64,000 nt of DNA. It comes from Camellia lanceoleosa. Taxonomy: Eukaryota > Streptophyta > Magnoliopsida > Ericales > Theaceae. The stretch covers positions 7,126,580 through 7,190,579 of the forward strand of contig CM045758.1 of the NCBI GenBank assembly GCA_025200525.1, written 5' to 3'. The stretch's first letter is position 1; every line of letters starts with the position of its first letter. A model generated the notes under the pieces. The model was not told the DNA's origin. It did not search any database and saw nothing but the letters and a program-made list of their open reading frames with translations. Of this stretch, positions 1 through 12,086 are shown piece after piece. Both the position numbers and the translations under genes were made by a program.

Positions 1-1242
1 AATTGTAACAACTATAGAGGAATCAAGCTAATGTGCCATATAATGAAAGTGTGGAAGAGGGTGATGGAACACCGATTGCGAGATATAACAGAGGTGTTAG
101 AGAATCAATTTGGGTTTATGCCCGGCAGGTCAACAATGGAAGCGATTTATCTTTTGAGGAGAGTAATAGAAAAGTATAGAGAAAAGAAAAGAGACATTCA
201 TATGGTGTTTATCGACCTTGAGAAAGCATATGATAGAGTACCCCGAGATATAATATGGTAGGTGTTAGAGAAGAAATGGGTGACAAAAGGTTACATTGAT
301 GTGATTAGGGACATGTATGAAGCGGTGGTGACCACTATTAGATCACCTACTAGAGAGACAAATGAATTTCCTATCACTGTTGGGTTACACTAAGGATCTA
401 CCTTAAGCCCTTATCTTTTTGCTTTAGTTATTGATGAGTTGACGAGAAATATTCAGGATGACGTGCCATGGTGTATGCTTTTTGCAGACGATATCGTGCT
501 AATGGATGAGAGTAGAGAAGGAGTTAATACAAAGTTGGAGATTTGGAGAAAAGCTCTTGAATCTAAAAGTTTCCGAATAAGTAGAAATAAGAGAGAGTAC
601 ATGGAGTGTAAATTTAGTAACTGTAACAATGAAAACAGAGGAGAAGTGAAGATTGAATACCAAGAACTGCCGAAGAGTGAACATTTTCGTTATTTACGAT
701 CGATTATCACAACGGGGGAGATTGATGCGGATGTGGCCCATAGGATTAAGGCGGGATGATGTAAGTGGAGAAGTGCGTTTAGAGTACTGTGCGATAAACA
801 AATACTAAAAGGTAAGTTCTATAGAATAACTATTAGACTAGCGATGTTGTATAGGACGGAGTGTTGGGCAACCAAGAAACAACATGTGGATTAGATGAGT
901 GTGGCTGAGATGAGGATGCTAAGGTGGATGTGTGGCAAGACTAGACAATATAGAATTATGAATGAGTGTATTTGGGAATGGGTAGGAGTAGCGTCGATAG
1001 AAGATAAGTTGAGAGAGAATCGATTGAGATAGTTTAGTCATATTCAACGGAGACTAACAAAGGCAGTAGTGGAGAGATGCGATGCTGTAACGGTAGAGGG
1101 GAGTGTTAGGGGACGAGATAGACCTAGATTAACGTTGGCTAACGATGTAAATAGAGATATGGATCTACTTAATTTGACTAACGAAATGGCCTTTGATAGG
1201 GCCGCGTGGAGAAGAAGGATTCATGTAGCTGACCCCATTTAA
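1..1242 (+). pseudogene. LINE (non-LTR retrotransposon) reverse transcriptase, 3' part, dead
   Basis: One reading frame runs from the window edge to a stop at 1240-1242. It shows LINE reverse-transcriptase blocks: FGFMPGRST, then IDLEKAYDRVPR with the first catalytic Asp, then FADDIVLM with the catalytic Asp pair near 484-495. It ends in the basic WRRRIHVADP tail usual for this plant LINE-derived family. The frame has five premature stops (259-261, 391-393, 757-759, 892-894, 1030-1032) and no frameshift that I can see. Each stop is explicable by one transition, as expected from cytosine deamination in methylated DNA. The 5' part (endonuclease) lies outside the window. The family normally makes a target-primed reverse transcriptase; this copy cannot. 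Confidence 0.88.
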
Positions 1243-1559
1243 TAGAACTTAAGGCTTGGTTTGGTTTGATTTGGTTTAGTTTTTGTGAATGCCTAGCCTG
1301 TATAGAGTTTGGGATATACTTTCCCCTAATGGCATAGTTTTTGTGGATGTCTTGGATCTTTGGTAAACTGGATGTTTCGTTAGACAAGTAATGAATTGTC
1401 ATACTTTTGTAAGAATTTTAAACAATTTCACATCTATTTTGTATTCAATATTTATGTGAATGAAAAATTATTTTGGTGAACATATAGATTTGTTATTGTT
1501 TGTAATGCATTGTAATGATATTAAAGTGTTTTGGAGAGATATGATACCATTTGCTGGAA
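1243..1559 (+). other. 3' tail of the LINE and unassigned AT-rich DNA
   Basis: Just after the LINE stop is a degenerate TTGGT/TTTGG-rich stretch (1252-1285) that may be the decayed simple-repeat tail of the LINE. No poly(A) tail or target duplication could be fixed. No coding signal is visible. Confidence 0.35.
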
Positions 1560-2330
1560 ATAACATTGCTTTTTCAGTGCTATAGGCCAGTTCAGTGGCA
1601 GACTACTAAACAATTTCCATTATTCTAATCTTCAGTTGCCGGAAACAATAGATCCCTCTAGCATTTTGTTGCTATACATTTACAGAGCCACTTTCTCCCA
1701 AACAATATTTTTTAATTTGTACTGGGCCTATTTGGTAATACAATGCTAAACAATTTGAAATATTCCAGTGCCATGTTACCGAATACAATTTTGTTTCCCA
1801 GCATTATGTTACTGTTCAATTGGATAATTTTAGTTCGCTTCCTAACAAAGCCAGTGGAGCCTACAATGAATTGCCTGTTCGGTCATACAATGTGAAACAA
1901 TTTACAAAACTTCGGTGTTATAATGCCGAAATAAATTGATTTTCCTAGTGTTTTGTTATTATACATTTACAGAGCCACTCCCTCCTAAAGAATGTGGTAA
2001 CAATTTGTGGTGGGCCTATTCGGTAATAAAATGCTAATAAATTTCAATTACTCCAGTGCCGTGTTACCAAACATGATATTTTTTTCCTAGCATTATGTTG
2101 CCATACAATTGGATAATTTCAATTTGCTTTACAACAAAGTCAGTGGAGCCCACTGTGAATTGTCTATTCGGTCACACGGTACTAGACAAATTATATTTTT
2201 CTGGTATTATGTTGCTAGAAAAAATAGATTTGTCCAGTGTTTTGTTGCTATACATTTACAGAGTTACTTTGTTCCAAACGATAATTCGGGCCTGTTCGGT
2301 AATACAATGTTAACGAATTGAATTAATCCA
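1560..2330. repeat. Tandem array, about 288-bp period, built of shorter ~32-bp units
   Basis: The block containing TTGTTGCTATACATTTACAG recurs with TACAGAG at 1681, 1968 and 2257, so the periods are 287 and 289 bp. Inside each block, shorter units of about 32 bp recur, with the theme CCAGTGTTATGTTACCGAA. A related 33-bp array in the opposite orientation sits at 7987-8118, on the other side of the Mutator-like gene. The two arrays therefore look like subterminal repeats of one element. The 70-aa reading frames over 2095-2321 are incidental. Confidence 0.75.
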
Positions 2331-2702
2331 TTTCGATAAAAAAAAACATCCATAAATCAAACAAGCATCTACAAAATCATACATAAAAAGTATTCATAAA
2401 ATATTTCATAACAAAATCAAGTGTACGAATATCCATAAAATACGTCATTGTTTGCATCCATCAATCAAGCATGTTATCACAATTCATCTATATCGATTGT
2501 TTCGGCAGTTACTACGTCAAGGCTAATAAGAGTACGGAATTAATGAATACGAATAGCATATGGTTTCTCCCATCCACTAGCACACGAGTGATGAAAACGA
2601 ATCAAATTATTTGCTATTAGAGGTACTAGATGACCAGGTTGCAGATAAACCTATAACAAAGAAATTAATAAGTAGAATTACAAAATAAGACATGATAATG
2701 AT

Positions 2703-3212
2703 CTAAGTAGAGTCAGTAGTTACCTGTATGAAATGATTTCCATTTACAAATCTTATGCAGATATCTCTTCGATCAGGTGTTGCAATCGGTACTGATCTAA
2801 GTGCTAGAAACGTCAAGCATTGTTGCATGGATAAATGATAAAGAATGACTCGGTAGTATGATGCTATCAAATGGCATATGTCAGGCACAGTTATCCAATG
2901 ATTAAATCTAGGGCCAGGTTTGAAGTAAGATAAGATAGAGTTAAGGTCATCAACCCTTTCTTGTGAACCAAATAGTTACATATAGTGCACTACATTTGAA
3001 TGCAACTCAGTCAACAAGTTGCGCCTAACTTGTTGCCAATCATCTTCACCTAAACCAATCAATCCAGCTATTGCCCTAAAACCATAATTGCCATCTGGTT
3101 GTATATCTTTTATATGACGAATATATGGTCTCAACTTCTCCGAAATTGTTCGAAATAAGAGATTCGATTTGTTGGCTGCGTCATACAGACCTACATCACA
3201 AATATACAGCAA
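2703..3212 (-). pseudogene. OTU cysteine-protease-like domain of the MULE gene, catalytic Cys lost
   Basis: This is the C-terminal part of the MULE protein. The OTU nucleophile block reads DGNYGFRAIAG where OTU proteases have DGNCGFRA. The codon at 3086-3084 is TAT, one transition from TGT. The histidine block GNHFIQV is still present near the end (about 2740-2700). Between them, an in-frame TAA (2978-2976) interrupts an otherwise continuous frame that reads on as LFGSQERVDDLNSILSYF. OTU enzymes remove ubiquitin; their role in MULEs is not settled. This copy lacks the nucleophile and is also truncated by the stop. Confidence 0.8.
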
Positions 3213-3644
3213 TGGATATATGAATTAATTAAAATGAGTTTTGTACATAGTTACAAGTTTTATGTAATTACATATATTATATTTTTTTTGCCTTCTTCCG
3301 TTGCACTTGCTTACGAACTGCTGCAGTTGAGATAGTAACACCTTGTGAATAACTATCTTCCCCAGATAGTACAAACTCAAACGCAGATGGCTCGCTTTTA
3401 GTAGATGTATCGATTTTGAATTAACCACGACCGCGACCTCGGCCCCTACCTCTCGTGTCAGTCTTGAGTTCAAGTTCATAAAAAATATACTGTCTAGACT
3501 AATTAACTCCCTCAACTTCTTTAGAAGAATCACTTGTTGTGTCTCGTTAATCGTTTGGAATTTCTCAATAAAAAAATCAGTCTCTGTTTTGTAATCCAAC
3601 TCCACAAAAGCACTTTCTGAAACTGAAAGCATATTTAACTTCCT

Positions 3645-3884
3645 CTAATGAGGATTTACACACGAGAGGGGAATCGGTTGACATTGTTGAAAATACTCAA
3701 CTATTTCATGTGCACATGGCAACCCATGTGTACGTCGCAAAATGCAGCCACATGCAGCAATATCTATTCCCACACTATTCGATCTCTTTGACTCTACCAA
3801 TATTTTGTCCAAACTACAAATTGAAATAAAACCACGTAACTCAGTGAACTCAGTAGGTGTGTACTTGTGTTCGCCTACAATCAA
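3645..3884 (-). pseudogene. SWIM zinc-finger segment of the MULE transposase
   Basis: The segment has the SWIM pattern C-x-C plus C-x-H (CGCILRR followed by LPCAHEI), the hallmark that follows the transposase core in FAR1/FHY3 and MULE proteins. It is preceded in the same direction by the HFGNTTTNR region at 4279-4094, with non-coding or frame-shifted sequence between. It is listed separately because it supports the family call independently of the OTU and core segments. Confidence 0.75.
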
Positions 3885-4290
3885 ACTCTACTGAAATGAT
3901 GCTTTAATGTCTGGATGCTGCAACTCTAACAAATTGTGTATTTTGGTCCAAGATGTCTTAAAACTGCCTTGACTTGATCCAAGTTGCCTCTTCAATTTAG
4001 CATGAGAACTCTCCGCCCTACAAGTATGTATATTTTGGTAGTTAATATAAAAATAAAAAAATTATAGCAATTCATAAATGTAATAACCATAATTTACCTG
4101 TTTGTAGTAGTATTTCCGAAATGCATACTACTGTCTGTCCAAACTGCAACAAATTTTTCCTTGTATGGCTCTAACCAATCGGTAGTAATATACTTAATAT
4201 CTTCAAGATACGTACTAAATTTGGTCTTGAGATTGGATAATTGTTCATTGAATTTTGTTTCTGTTCTAACCAACACCAAAGCACTTTAAC

Positions 4291-6746
4291 TGTAAGGACC
4301 CACATTTCATGTCTTAGTCATGCTTACGTGCATTTGTATGATTTGCCATGTTAAGATTTGCACTCATGAATCTTGCCTTGTTTTGTACGTATTTGATTTG
4401 CCTATGTGTATATGCATGCCTTGTTCCTCCCTTGCTATGCTAAGCCTAAGTCATGCTAAGCCTAGATCAGTCCGAAGCTGAGGTCATCCTAAGCCTAGAA
4501 CTATCTGGGAACCCCTTTGCTTGACCTCCATCTTTGTCCTGGCATATTGGCCGAGATGATTATCATCTGGGCCGAGGTGTGTATCGCCGAGGCCGAGGTG
4601 TGTATTATCTAGGCCGAGATGTTATCTTGAACCCAAGTGATCTTGTCCTGGACAGGTATGACCTAGACCGAGGTGTGGTACATCTAGGCCGAGATGTGGC
4701 ACAGCTTAGTCAAGTGTTGTTCTTCCTAGCCGAGATCACTGTTACCTTAGTGCCGAAGTCATTGTCCTTTGTTTGCCGATGTCTTGTCCTTAGCCGATGT
4801 TATTCCTTGCCGAAGTGTTTTGCTGTGTAGCTTGTTGAGTACGCTTTGTCAGAACCTTGTCTTGTCAATCAGTCACCTTTTGAGGAGGCCAATCCGCCGC
4901 TGCCACGTGTCCGAGCTGACTGTTATATCAGCCGGCAGAGAGAGAGAAACCCCTTATTTGTTATATTTGTATTTTGAAGAGGAGAGAGAAGCTCTAGAAG
5001 AGGGAGAAGAAGAGTTCTTGAGAGAGAGTAGATCTTCCAAGCTTGATTTCTAGAGATCGAACCGTTAGATCCGTGTTTTAAGGTTAGATTCTTGATCTAC
5101 TCATGATGCTCTTTATGTTTATGTTATCGCATTGCATGATTGAATATGTTTTGAAAGCCATGCATTGTTTTAAGCTCGATTTTAGAAAGAGAAAATGTTG
5201 TTCAAGTGTTCTTCAAGAAAAGCCATGTTTTGATCCGAAAGCTCATGCCAAGATTCATGTTTTCATGTTTGTTTTCACATGATCTTCAAGTGTGGGTGCC
5301 CAGGTCCATGTTTTCGAACTCATAGCATGAAAACCCAGATTTTGTATAAGGAAATGATGATTTTGGCATTCATGTTCTTCATGTCTTCATGTTCATGTTC
5401 TTCACGGGTGGAAACCCAGGTTTCCAGACTTCACTCCCCGAAGTGTAGTCGCCGAGGTCACTCTCACCTAGACCTCACACTTAGGCCAAGCATCGTATCT
5501 CACCTTGGCCTACCTTGCAGGATCACTTGCACTTTAGTTTGTCTTGCATGAACCTCGGCATGCAAATCAGATGTCAAGCCTAGGTAACCACACCTCGGCC
5601 AGAGGTGTGGGACCTCGGAAAGACTGTTGGTACCCAAAGATGTCTCGACATGTAAAAAGTGTTTTGACTTCCAAAGATGTTTTCGAGATCATTTGCATGC
5701 ATGTATGATTTGTTGAAGAAGTATGTTCAGTAGACCTTGCCATGTGTTGTAGGACTTGGACCTTGCCTTGATTCCGACGTCCCGAGAACCTAGTGAGTGG
5801 TACTTTTAATAAAGCTATGTTATCATGTTTTGAATAAGCTTTGTTTTACTTTGTTTTGAAAAGTATTTGTTAAGTATGAATGATTACCCCTATTTTGTAT
5901 ATCAAGTATAAGTTTCATGCAACAAGTATAAGCATTGTGTTGGAGCCCGTGGTGATGGGGACCTAAGCCCAATAACCCGGCCTACTAGTGATTTGTGTTG
6001 GAGCCCGTGGTGATGGGGACCTAAGCCCAATAACCCGGCCTACAAGTGAACCGTGAGGAGTCCGAGGTGAGGGGGATTAAGCCCAACAACCCGGCCTAAA
6101 GCGGACAGTATCTAATGGCATAAGCAAGTTCAAGTATATGTTTTGTTTGGAATGTGATGACCCCAAGTATGTGTTTTGTATAAGTTATGCCAAGAATATG
6201 TTTTGTATGAGTTTTGCCAAGTACATGTTTTGAACGAGTTGTGACACATGAATTGTTTTGATAAGAACCTCAGGAATCATTCATTTAACCCCTTTATTAC
6301 TTGTACCATTCACTGAGTATTCAATACTCACCCTCTCTATGTATATGTAGGTTCCAAGCTAGAAGTCGGCTTCGCCGAGATGTGTGTTTTGTGCCGAGGT
6401 TTTGTATGCATGTTAGGTCGGCGTTGAGGACGTCGGCAACTATGAAGACTTGTCCCTTGTCTTGTGTTTTGTTATGTCGGCTTGAGAAGCCCTTTTGTTA
6501 AGATGTAATATGTAGATTTGTTTTACTTATATCCAAGTTGTAAAGTTATATAAAGATGTATGCCATTTCATTTGATTTATGCACAGCTCTTATGGACCAC
6601 TTGTATTTTGATACATTGCTTCCGCACTTGTTAGCCCCATGTATTTTACTCTGATTGTGTGTGGATTTGGTAAGTCGGCCTTCGGTAATCACGGATTACT
6701 GGCCATCACGGCACCATCCTACTAGGGGCGGGTTGGGGTCGTGACA
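4291..6746 (+). mobile_element. Solo LTR of a Ty3/gypsy retrotransposon (2,456 bp), target duplication TTAAC
   Basis: It begins TGTAAGGACCC and ends GGGTCGTGACA, so the TG...CA ends are intact. It is flanked by a perfect 5-bp duplication TTAAC at 4286-4290 and 6747-6751. There is no internal gag-pol, so it is the product of recombination between two LTRs. It cuts the MULE transposase gene. Length and terminal words suit the Tekay/Del chromovirus group, by general resemblance only. GCCGAGGTGTG-like words recur over 4550-4760. The strand assumes that the GTGACA end is the 3' end. Confidence 0.9.
5941..6100 (+). repeat. Short tandem repeat inside the solo LTR
   Basis: The unit GGAGCCCGTGGTGATGGGGA with its following CCTAAGCCCAATAACCCGGCC block occurs at 5943 and 5999. 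A third, more diverged copy (GGAGTCCGAGGTGAGGGGGA) starts near 6057. The period is about 56 bp. Repeats of this sort are usual in the U3 part of long plant LTRs. Confidence 0.7.
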
Positions 6747-7647
6747 TTAACTATACATGAACTTATCCTATTTATTTTTTGTCTCAAAAACCCTCTTGCA
6801 CTTCATCAGAACATTCCTTCTAATATGCCATCTACATAAAAGATTCGTGACCATAGGTAGAACTTTTGATATGCCTTTCATCAAAGCCAACTCTCTATCT
6901 CTAATGATGACTTTTGGAAAAGCAGTATTGTCCATAATAGTATGCAATACACCTAAAGCCCATGTATAGTTGCCCTCTAGTTTATGACCAAGATAAGCAA
7001 AAGCAACTGAAAATGTCAAGTCCGTTGATGTTACCCCCAACAATCTCTAAGAGAGGGTGTCGATACCTATTAGTCTTGTATGTGCAATCCATAATCAACA
7101 AACGTGGAAATGTACGTAACAACTCCAAACTAACTGGGTGTGCCCAGAACAAGTCAGTCACCATCTCTCTATCACCATATCAATGCCACTCAACATAATT
7201 TTGAATCGACAATTGCCCCAATAGTTATTGCATCTGTGATCTTCCTGCCCTCTCTACTACTCGATGTCGATGACGTGCGTTGTAGATTGTCTTCATTGTT
7301 GCCGCATTAAAGGCATCTATTTGTTTCAATGTAACCAATATCTCTTTTGATCGTACCATACTCTTTGACATGTCAACTAATAAGGATGTTTCCTCCTTAG
7401 ATAATTTGCCAACAAATGAGTGCCTTTCAAGATGTTCAACAGACAGATGATTGTGTACTTCGCATAAGACATGCAACATCCACTCATCATTTGTAGGTAA
7501 TTTTTCCCCCTTTAATAGAAATGGACAAACACACTTTTTAGAACTTGTCAACCTCAATCGTTCTCCCTTGATCTTCCTGTTGTCTCTATAGTAACCACTT
7601 CTTTCACAAGCAAGGGTAAGTCTTTGTTTTTTGCCATTACCTCCCAT

Positions 7648-7986
7648 ATTTGATGTCTTTATAACAATGACAAATCCAGCCTTCCTCCTTACGTCAGAAG
7701 CCCATTTAATTAATACTTAACAACTACTAAAAATCTAAACATAATAAATGCATTTATACATCAAATTATTAATAAAACTCAATACAAATTTAAAATAAGA
7801 AAAAAATCATATTCATAAAAAAACTTAACAAACCTCGTCTGTAATGAATTTATGACTGGAGTCCACGAATAATGTAATACTTGCATTGTTGTAATGAATA
7901 TAAGTATAATCCTTCCAAAAAAAAAAAAAAAATTGAAACGGAAACTAAAAATACATGGCAATAAGTAGCTGAACAAATTTAAAAAA
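7648..7986. other. Upstream part of the MULE gene, no coding call
   Basis: This AT-rich stretch lies between the FAR1-type N-terminus and the 33-bp repeat array. It would contain the 5' leader of the MULE gene. A 93-codon minus-strand frame over 7779-8060 is Phe/Lys/Tyr-rich, overlaps the tandem repeats and resembles no family. I do not call it a gene. Confidence 0.5.
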
Positions 7987-8118
7987 TTCGGCCTTATATT
8001 ACCGGAAATATATCTTTTCTTCGACAGTTGGATACTAGACTTATATTTTTTGTTCGACATTGTGATACCGGACTATGTTATTTTGTTCGACTTCGAAACA
8101 CCGAACAAAAGTCAAAGA
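7987..8118. repeat. 33-bp tandem repeat, four units, at the right side of the MULE
   Basis: TTCG starts at 7987, 8020, 8053 and 8086, exactly 33 bp apart. Each unit reads TTCG(A/G)C..., then an ACCGGA/ACTAGA core, then an AT-rich end. On the reverse strand the units resemble those of the 1560-2330 array. The two arrays therefore bracket the transposase gene in inverted orientation and probably mark the element's ends. I could not fix exact termini or a 9-11-bp target duplication. Confidence 0.8.
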
Positions 8119-11100
8119 CCAGCCTAGAAAATCAAAACAAAAACCTACCAAACAAATAAAAAAACTCACAATTTCACTTTTTTGATGTTTTTCACTACCA
8201 TTTCTTTATCCATTACTTTCTTTGATGATCAAAACACTATGATTATCACTTTTTCAAAAGAGATATATAAGAGAAAAGAAAAGTTGAGAAAGAAAAAAGA
8301 AGAGTAGGGGTTGAAGACCAAGGGGTGTAAGGAGATAATCATCAATATTTAATTTTAGTGTTTTGTCTTTAAAAGTAATTTCACACATGGATATAATTGG
8401 AAGAAAAAAAAAAATCACATATGGAGAGTGTAAAGAGGTAAAAGAGTGGTGTAAGTAGAATCACCCAATTACAAATATACCCCTAAGATTTGTTTAAGAT
8501 ATGAGTCGCCCTTATATTAATAGAATAATAAAAAAAAATCTAACTATTTTCCTATGCAATAATAAAATTATAAAAATTATTCAATGAAAGATATTTCCTA
8601 TATAATTAAAAGTGGTTAATTAACTTAATGATTTATTTATTGACAAAATGGATCATTTGTTATATGACCATGATTTATTTACAACAAAAAAAAAAATATT
8701 AATATTGTATACAAATTAGAAAACAAGTTTTAAATTAAAATATTAATATGTATAAAATACATAATGTTTCATTTAAATTTTAATTTCTAAAATTTATAAA
8801 AAGTTAAGTATTCTATGCCGCTAATAAAAGATAGTATGCAAATAATCAACTTAAATAATCTAATTAATTTACAATTTTTTCATATAAACTCTTTATTTTA
8901 ACATTTGACTTGTGCCTTGCATGGGACTTTTTCTACCTAATATATCTATATATATGTAAGAATTGTTTTGCTTAATGTGGATCATTCGTCTATTTTATAA
9001 GATATTTTATGCACATCATTCATAAAAAAATAAATTGATTTAATAATCATAATATTTTTATTTTATTATATTTTACATCAAAAAATAGATGGTCTATTTT
9101 TAAAATTTTACTTTTCATTCATTTTTTTTGAAAACACATGCTATAAAATAAAAATATTACGATTATCTAATTAACTTAATTTTTTTTTTTAGATAATATA
9201 CACAAATGGCCATATAAAATGAACAATTCATATCATCAAAATAGGACCCATGGCAGGCCCCATGAGCCCCTAAAGTTTCTCAAGTTGAGATTTTTATTTT
9301 TATTTTTATTTTTATTGACATATAAATATGAAAGAAGTCAAATCATTTACTTTATCCTTTATTTTCTCTATTTAATCTTTTATATTTGAATATTAAAATT
9401 ATATATAAATTTTACATTGTGTTAAATAAACTTACACTAAAAAAAAATTTATTTTAATCTTAACTTGTCAATTTTGAAGTGGCACTTTTAAGACTAAAAG
9501 GTGGCATGTAGTTGTGGTCCTTTCAAACATACAAAATTGAGTTGCTAATTGGTATGTCTTAATACCAACTTTGGCATAAAAAAGAAAAGAAAAGAAGATG
9601 TCAATTTTTTTTTTCATTATTTTAATGTAAGGAGGACCTATAAAAGAGTTTAAAAAAATCTAAAGCAAAAAAAAAATTTGAAGTAAAATTAATAACCGCT
9701 ATAACAATCCCCCAAAAAATTTTTTTTTAATCAAATAACATGTATATTTTTATCTCGATTTTACTTAGTGACATATGAAGGCTTATAAATTTGTTTAAAT
9801 TGTAAGAGATTCTTCTAATGGTATAAGCGTGCATCCGTTCAGCTGGTTCAAATCAAAGCTTGACTAATTAAAATGATGTCATAATATATCTAATGATGTT
9901 CCAAATCATTGACCCAAAGTCAATTTTAATTATACATCATAAAATGTAAAATAAAATAATAAAAAATCTCTCCAATTATGTGCTAAATTTTCAAACTAAA
10001 ATTTGCTGAAGTTAGATTTTATGTCAAATTTGTCACTTCAGTAGTGACAATCATGATCACTAATTTTATGTTTTTTAAAAATAGATCTAGTGTGTCAAAA
10101 TAACACAGAATAATTTTGGCAAGGTTATTTTGACTTTCAACACCATTGCACCACCCCCGAAACAGCCCAACTAGCACAATCACTACTATCTCCAACACCG
10201 TTACCGCTAGCATTAATATAACTATTAATGTATTAATTTTAAAGCTGTAATTAATCATAAAAAAATATTTTGTATGAAAAATATTTTATTTATCCGCTGA
10301 AACAAATAGGACGTCAATCTAATTTTTTTTTTCCCATTTAAGTTTATGAAAAATAATCTTATTTTTTGATAATAATTTTGAATAACATGTATAAATTAAA
10401 TTGAACGCGAAATATCATTGAATTAGTTGAAATGGAATGCAACTTTTTTTTTTAACTTCTACAAAATAATCAGTCCATTATATTTTTTTATCATTAAAAC
10501 AAACACTACCTTAAAGTAAAAAAAAAAAAAAAAATTATAATTTTAAAAAATTTAAGGGTAAATTATAAATGGTTAGGCTTTTTTCATATTCACATATCAA
10601 CATTTGAGAATTTGAGGGGGCATATTAAAGTAAGAAAAAAAAAATTATAATTTTAAAAAATTTAAGGGTAAATTACAAATGATTAGGCTTTTTTCATATT
10701 CACATATCAACATTTGAGAATTTGAGGGGGCATAGAGCCCACCACATGTCTCCTTTCGATAATCCGAACCGTTAATTTTTTATGACTCGTTGATTAAAAT
10801 ATTCATGTAAAAAATTAAGATGATTGAATATTGATAACTATATGTTTTAATAATATTTGTTTAAAAAAAAAAATAAACAACAAATATAATTTTAAGAATA
10901 ACCATCCATTTTGGATCACCGAAATCAATTCTAAAATGAACTTACAAAACCTAAACGCTCGCTCAAGCAGGAGATGACAACTTGAGAGAAGCTAAATTTA
11001 ATTACAAATAAACCTCCTTAGATTTACTTAAAATATGAATTATCTCTTATAATTTTGAAAATTACAAATACCATTTTTGTTAAAATTTTTTATTTAACAA

Positions 11101-11571
11101 AATTAACCAAATAAAAAAAGAAAATCTTAACTCTCCTATACAACAATAACACTACTTGAATTGTTAATTGAAATATATTTATGATATTATTAAAAATTAT
11201 TAATTAATTTAATAATTTATTAATAAAAATAGCCATTTGTTATGCAACTAAAAATTTGAAAAAGCAAGATGTAATTTCTATAATTACAAAAGACAGTCTA
11301 TATTTTAAGAATTCCACAAGCCTACCTACCTGATATATCAATATATATATATATATATAAGAATTGCTTTGCTTAATGTGGCTCGTCAAAAATGTGGCTA
11401 GTCTTTTTCTGGCCGATTGTGCCCTCCACTTTCCTCGTATTGAATAATTGTCTAATGTGATGACTATTATTACTTGTTTTGTTCGTATCGCACAATTGTC
11501 CTCAATACCACAATTATTAGTTTGTACAAAAGAGTTAATTTCAAAAATGTCATAACTTTTATGGTATCTAT
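8119..11571. other. AT-rich intergenic DNA
   Basis: No coding segment is supported. The stretch holds many homopolymer runs. A segment around 8936-9035 (TAAGAATTGTTTTGCTTAATG, then a TTTTATAAGATATTTTAT block) has relatives at 11359-11380 and 12152-12175, so old repeat copies are scattered here. A 79-codon minus-strand frame (10258-10019) is unsupported. Confidence 0.6.
10511..10738. repeat. Tandem duplication, 114-bp unit, two copies
   Basis: The block starting TTAAAGTAA at 10511 recurs at 10625. It includes ATTTAAGGGTAAATTA and the run CACATATCAACATTTGAGAA, ending GAGGGGGCATA. The copies are nearly identical apart from the length of the A-run, which indicates a recent local duplication. Confidence 0.85.
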
Positions 11572-11574
11572 TTA

Positions 11575-12086
11575 AGTCCCATTTGTTTTGGAAGATAGAC
11601 GAAAGATTGGAATTGAAATTGGGATTAAGGTAGGATTAATTAATATTGTGTTTGTTTTGAGAGATGAATAGGGGATTCATAATTCCCTCCAGATTAGGAT
11701 GGGTCTTGGAGAGGGGATTAGGATGGAGGCTTGGAACTTGGTATTAGAAAATAGTTCGTCGGATTAATTTTTTTTTACATCTTGGCCATTTTTTTTTGAA
11801 CATTAATGTTTAATTTTTTTTGTATTTTTTGTTAAGTAAAAATCATAGTTTTTTTGTTTTATTTTTTAAATTTAATTTAATTTGATTTTTTTATTTTTTA
11901 CATATTAGGTATTTTTTTTAAACATTAATGTTTAATGTTTTTATATTTCTGTATTTGTCTTATTATTTTATATAAAAAATAATTTAACAATCTCTATACT
12001 AATAACTATCATCAAAATAAATATAATTTTATTGACTCCCCTTATTATTAATCTCCTCCATTCGACTTTTGAAAATAAACCGGACC
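11575..12086. mobile_element. Candidate PIF/Harbinger-like MITE (512 bp), duplication TTA
   Basis: The left end reads AGTCCCATTTGTTTTGG and the right end, reverse-complemented, GGTCCGGTTTATTTTCA, an imperfect inverted repeat. TTA flanks both sides (11572-11574 and 12087-12089). The insertion separates two halves of an older repeat whose unbroken relative lies around 8936-9035, which supports it being an insert. No transposase is encoded. The superfamily rests on the 3-bp duplication and is not certain. Confidence 0.45.

Larger units (their letters stand above)
2703..7647 (-). pseudogene. Mutator-like (MULE) transposase with FAR1-type, SWIM and OTU domains, broken
   Basis: Read on the minus strand. 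7647-7225 is a FAR1/WRKY-like DNA-binding N-terminus (CPFLLKGE, then HNH with spacing typical of the zinc-binding fold). 7164-6768 is the MULE transposase core, with LIMDCTYKTNRYRHPLLEIVG and then DRELALMKGI plus LLCRWHIRRNV. The gene is then cut by a solo LTR (4291-6746). It resumes at 4285-4094 with the conserved HFGNTTTNR motif. 3884-3645 holds a SWIM zinc finger (CGCILRRTHGLPCAHEI). An arginine-glycine-rich hinge and an OTU domain follow. The family cuts and pastes MULEs in the nucleus. Stops, frame changes and the LTR insertion make this copy dead. A short intron probably ends just before 3190, where a TGTAG acceptor precedes GLYDAANKS. Confidence 0.85.

Noticed and set aside
1560..2330. 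CRISPR-like or centromeric satellite array
   Set aside because: There is no repeat-spacer pattern and fewer than three units of 288 bp. It fits the end of the MULE better.
9822..9866. tRNA- or SINE-like promoter boxes (ATGGTATAAGCGTG, then GGTTCAAATC)
   Set aside because: The words loosely resemble A and B boxes, but the B box lacks its final CC, no cloverleaf can be drawn, and no poly(A) or target duplication flanks it.
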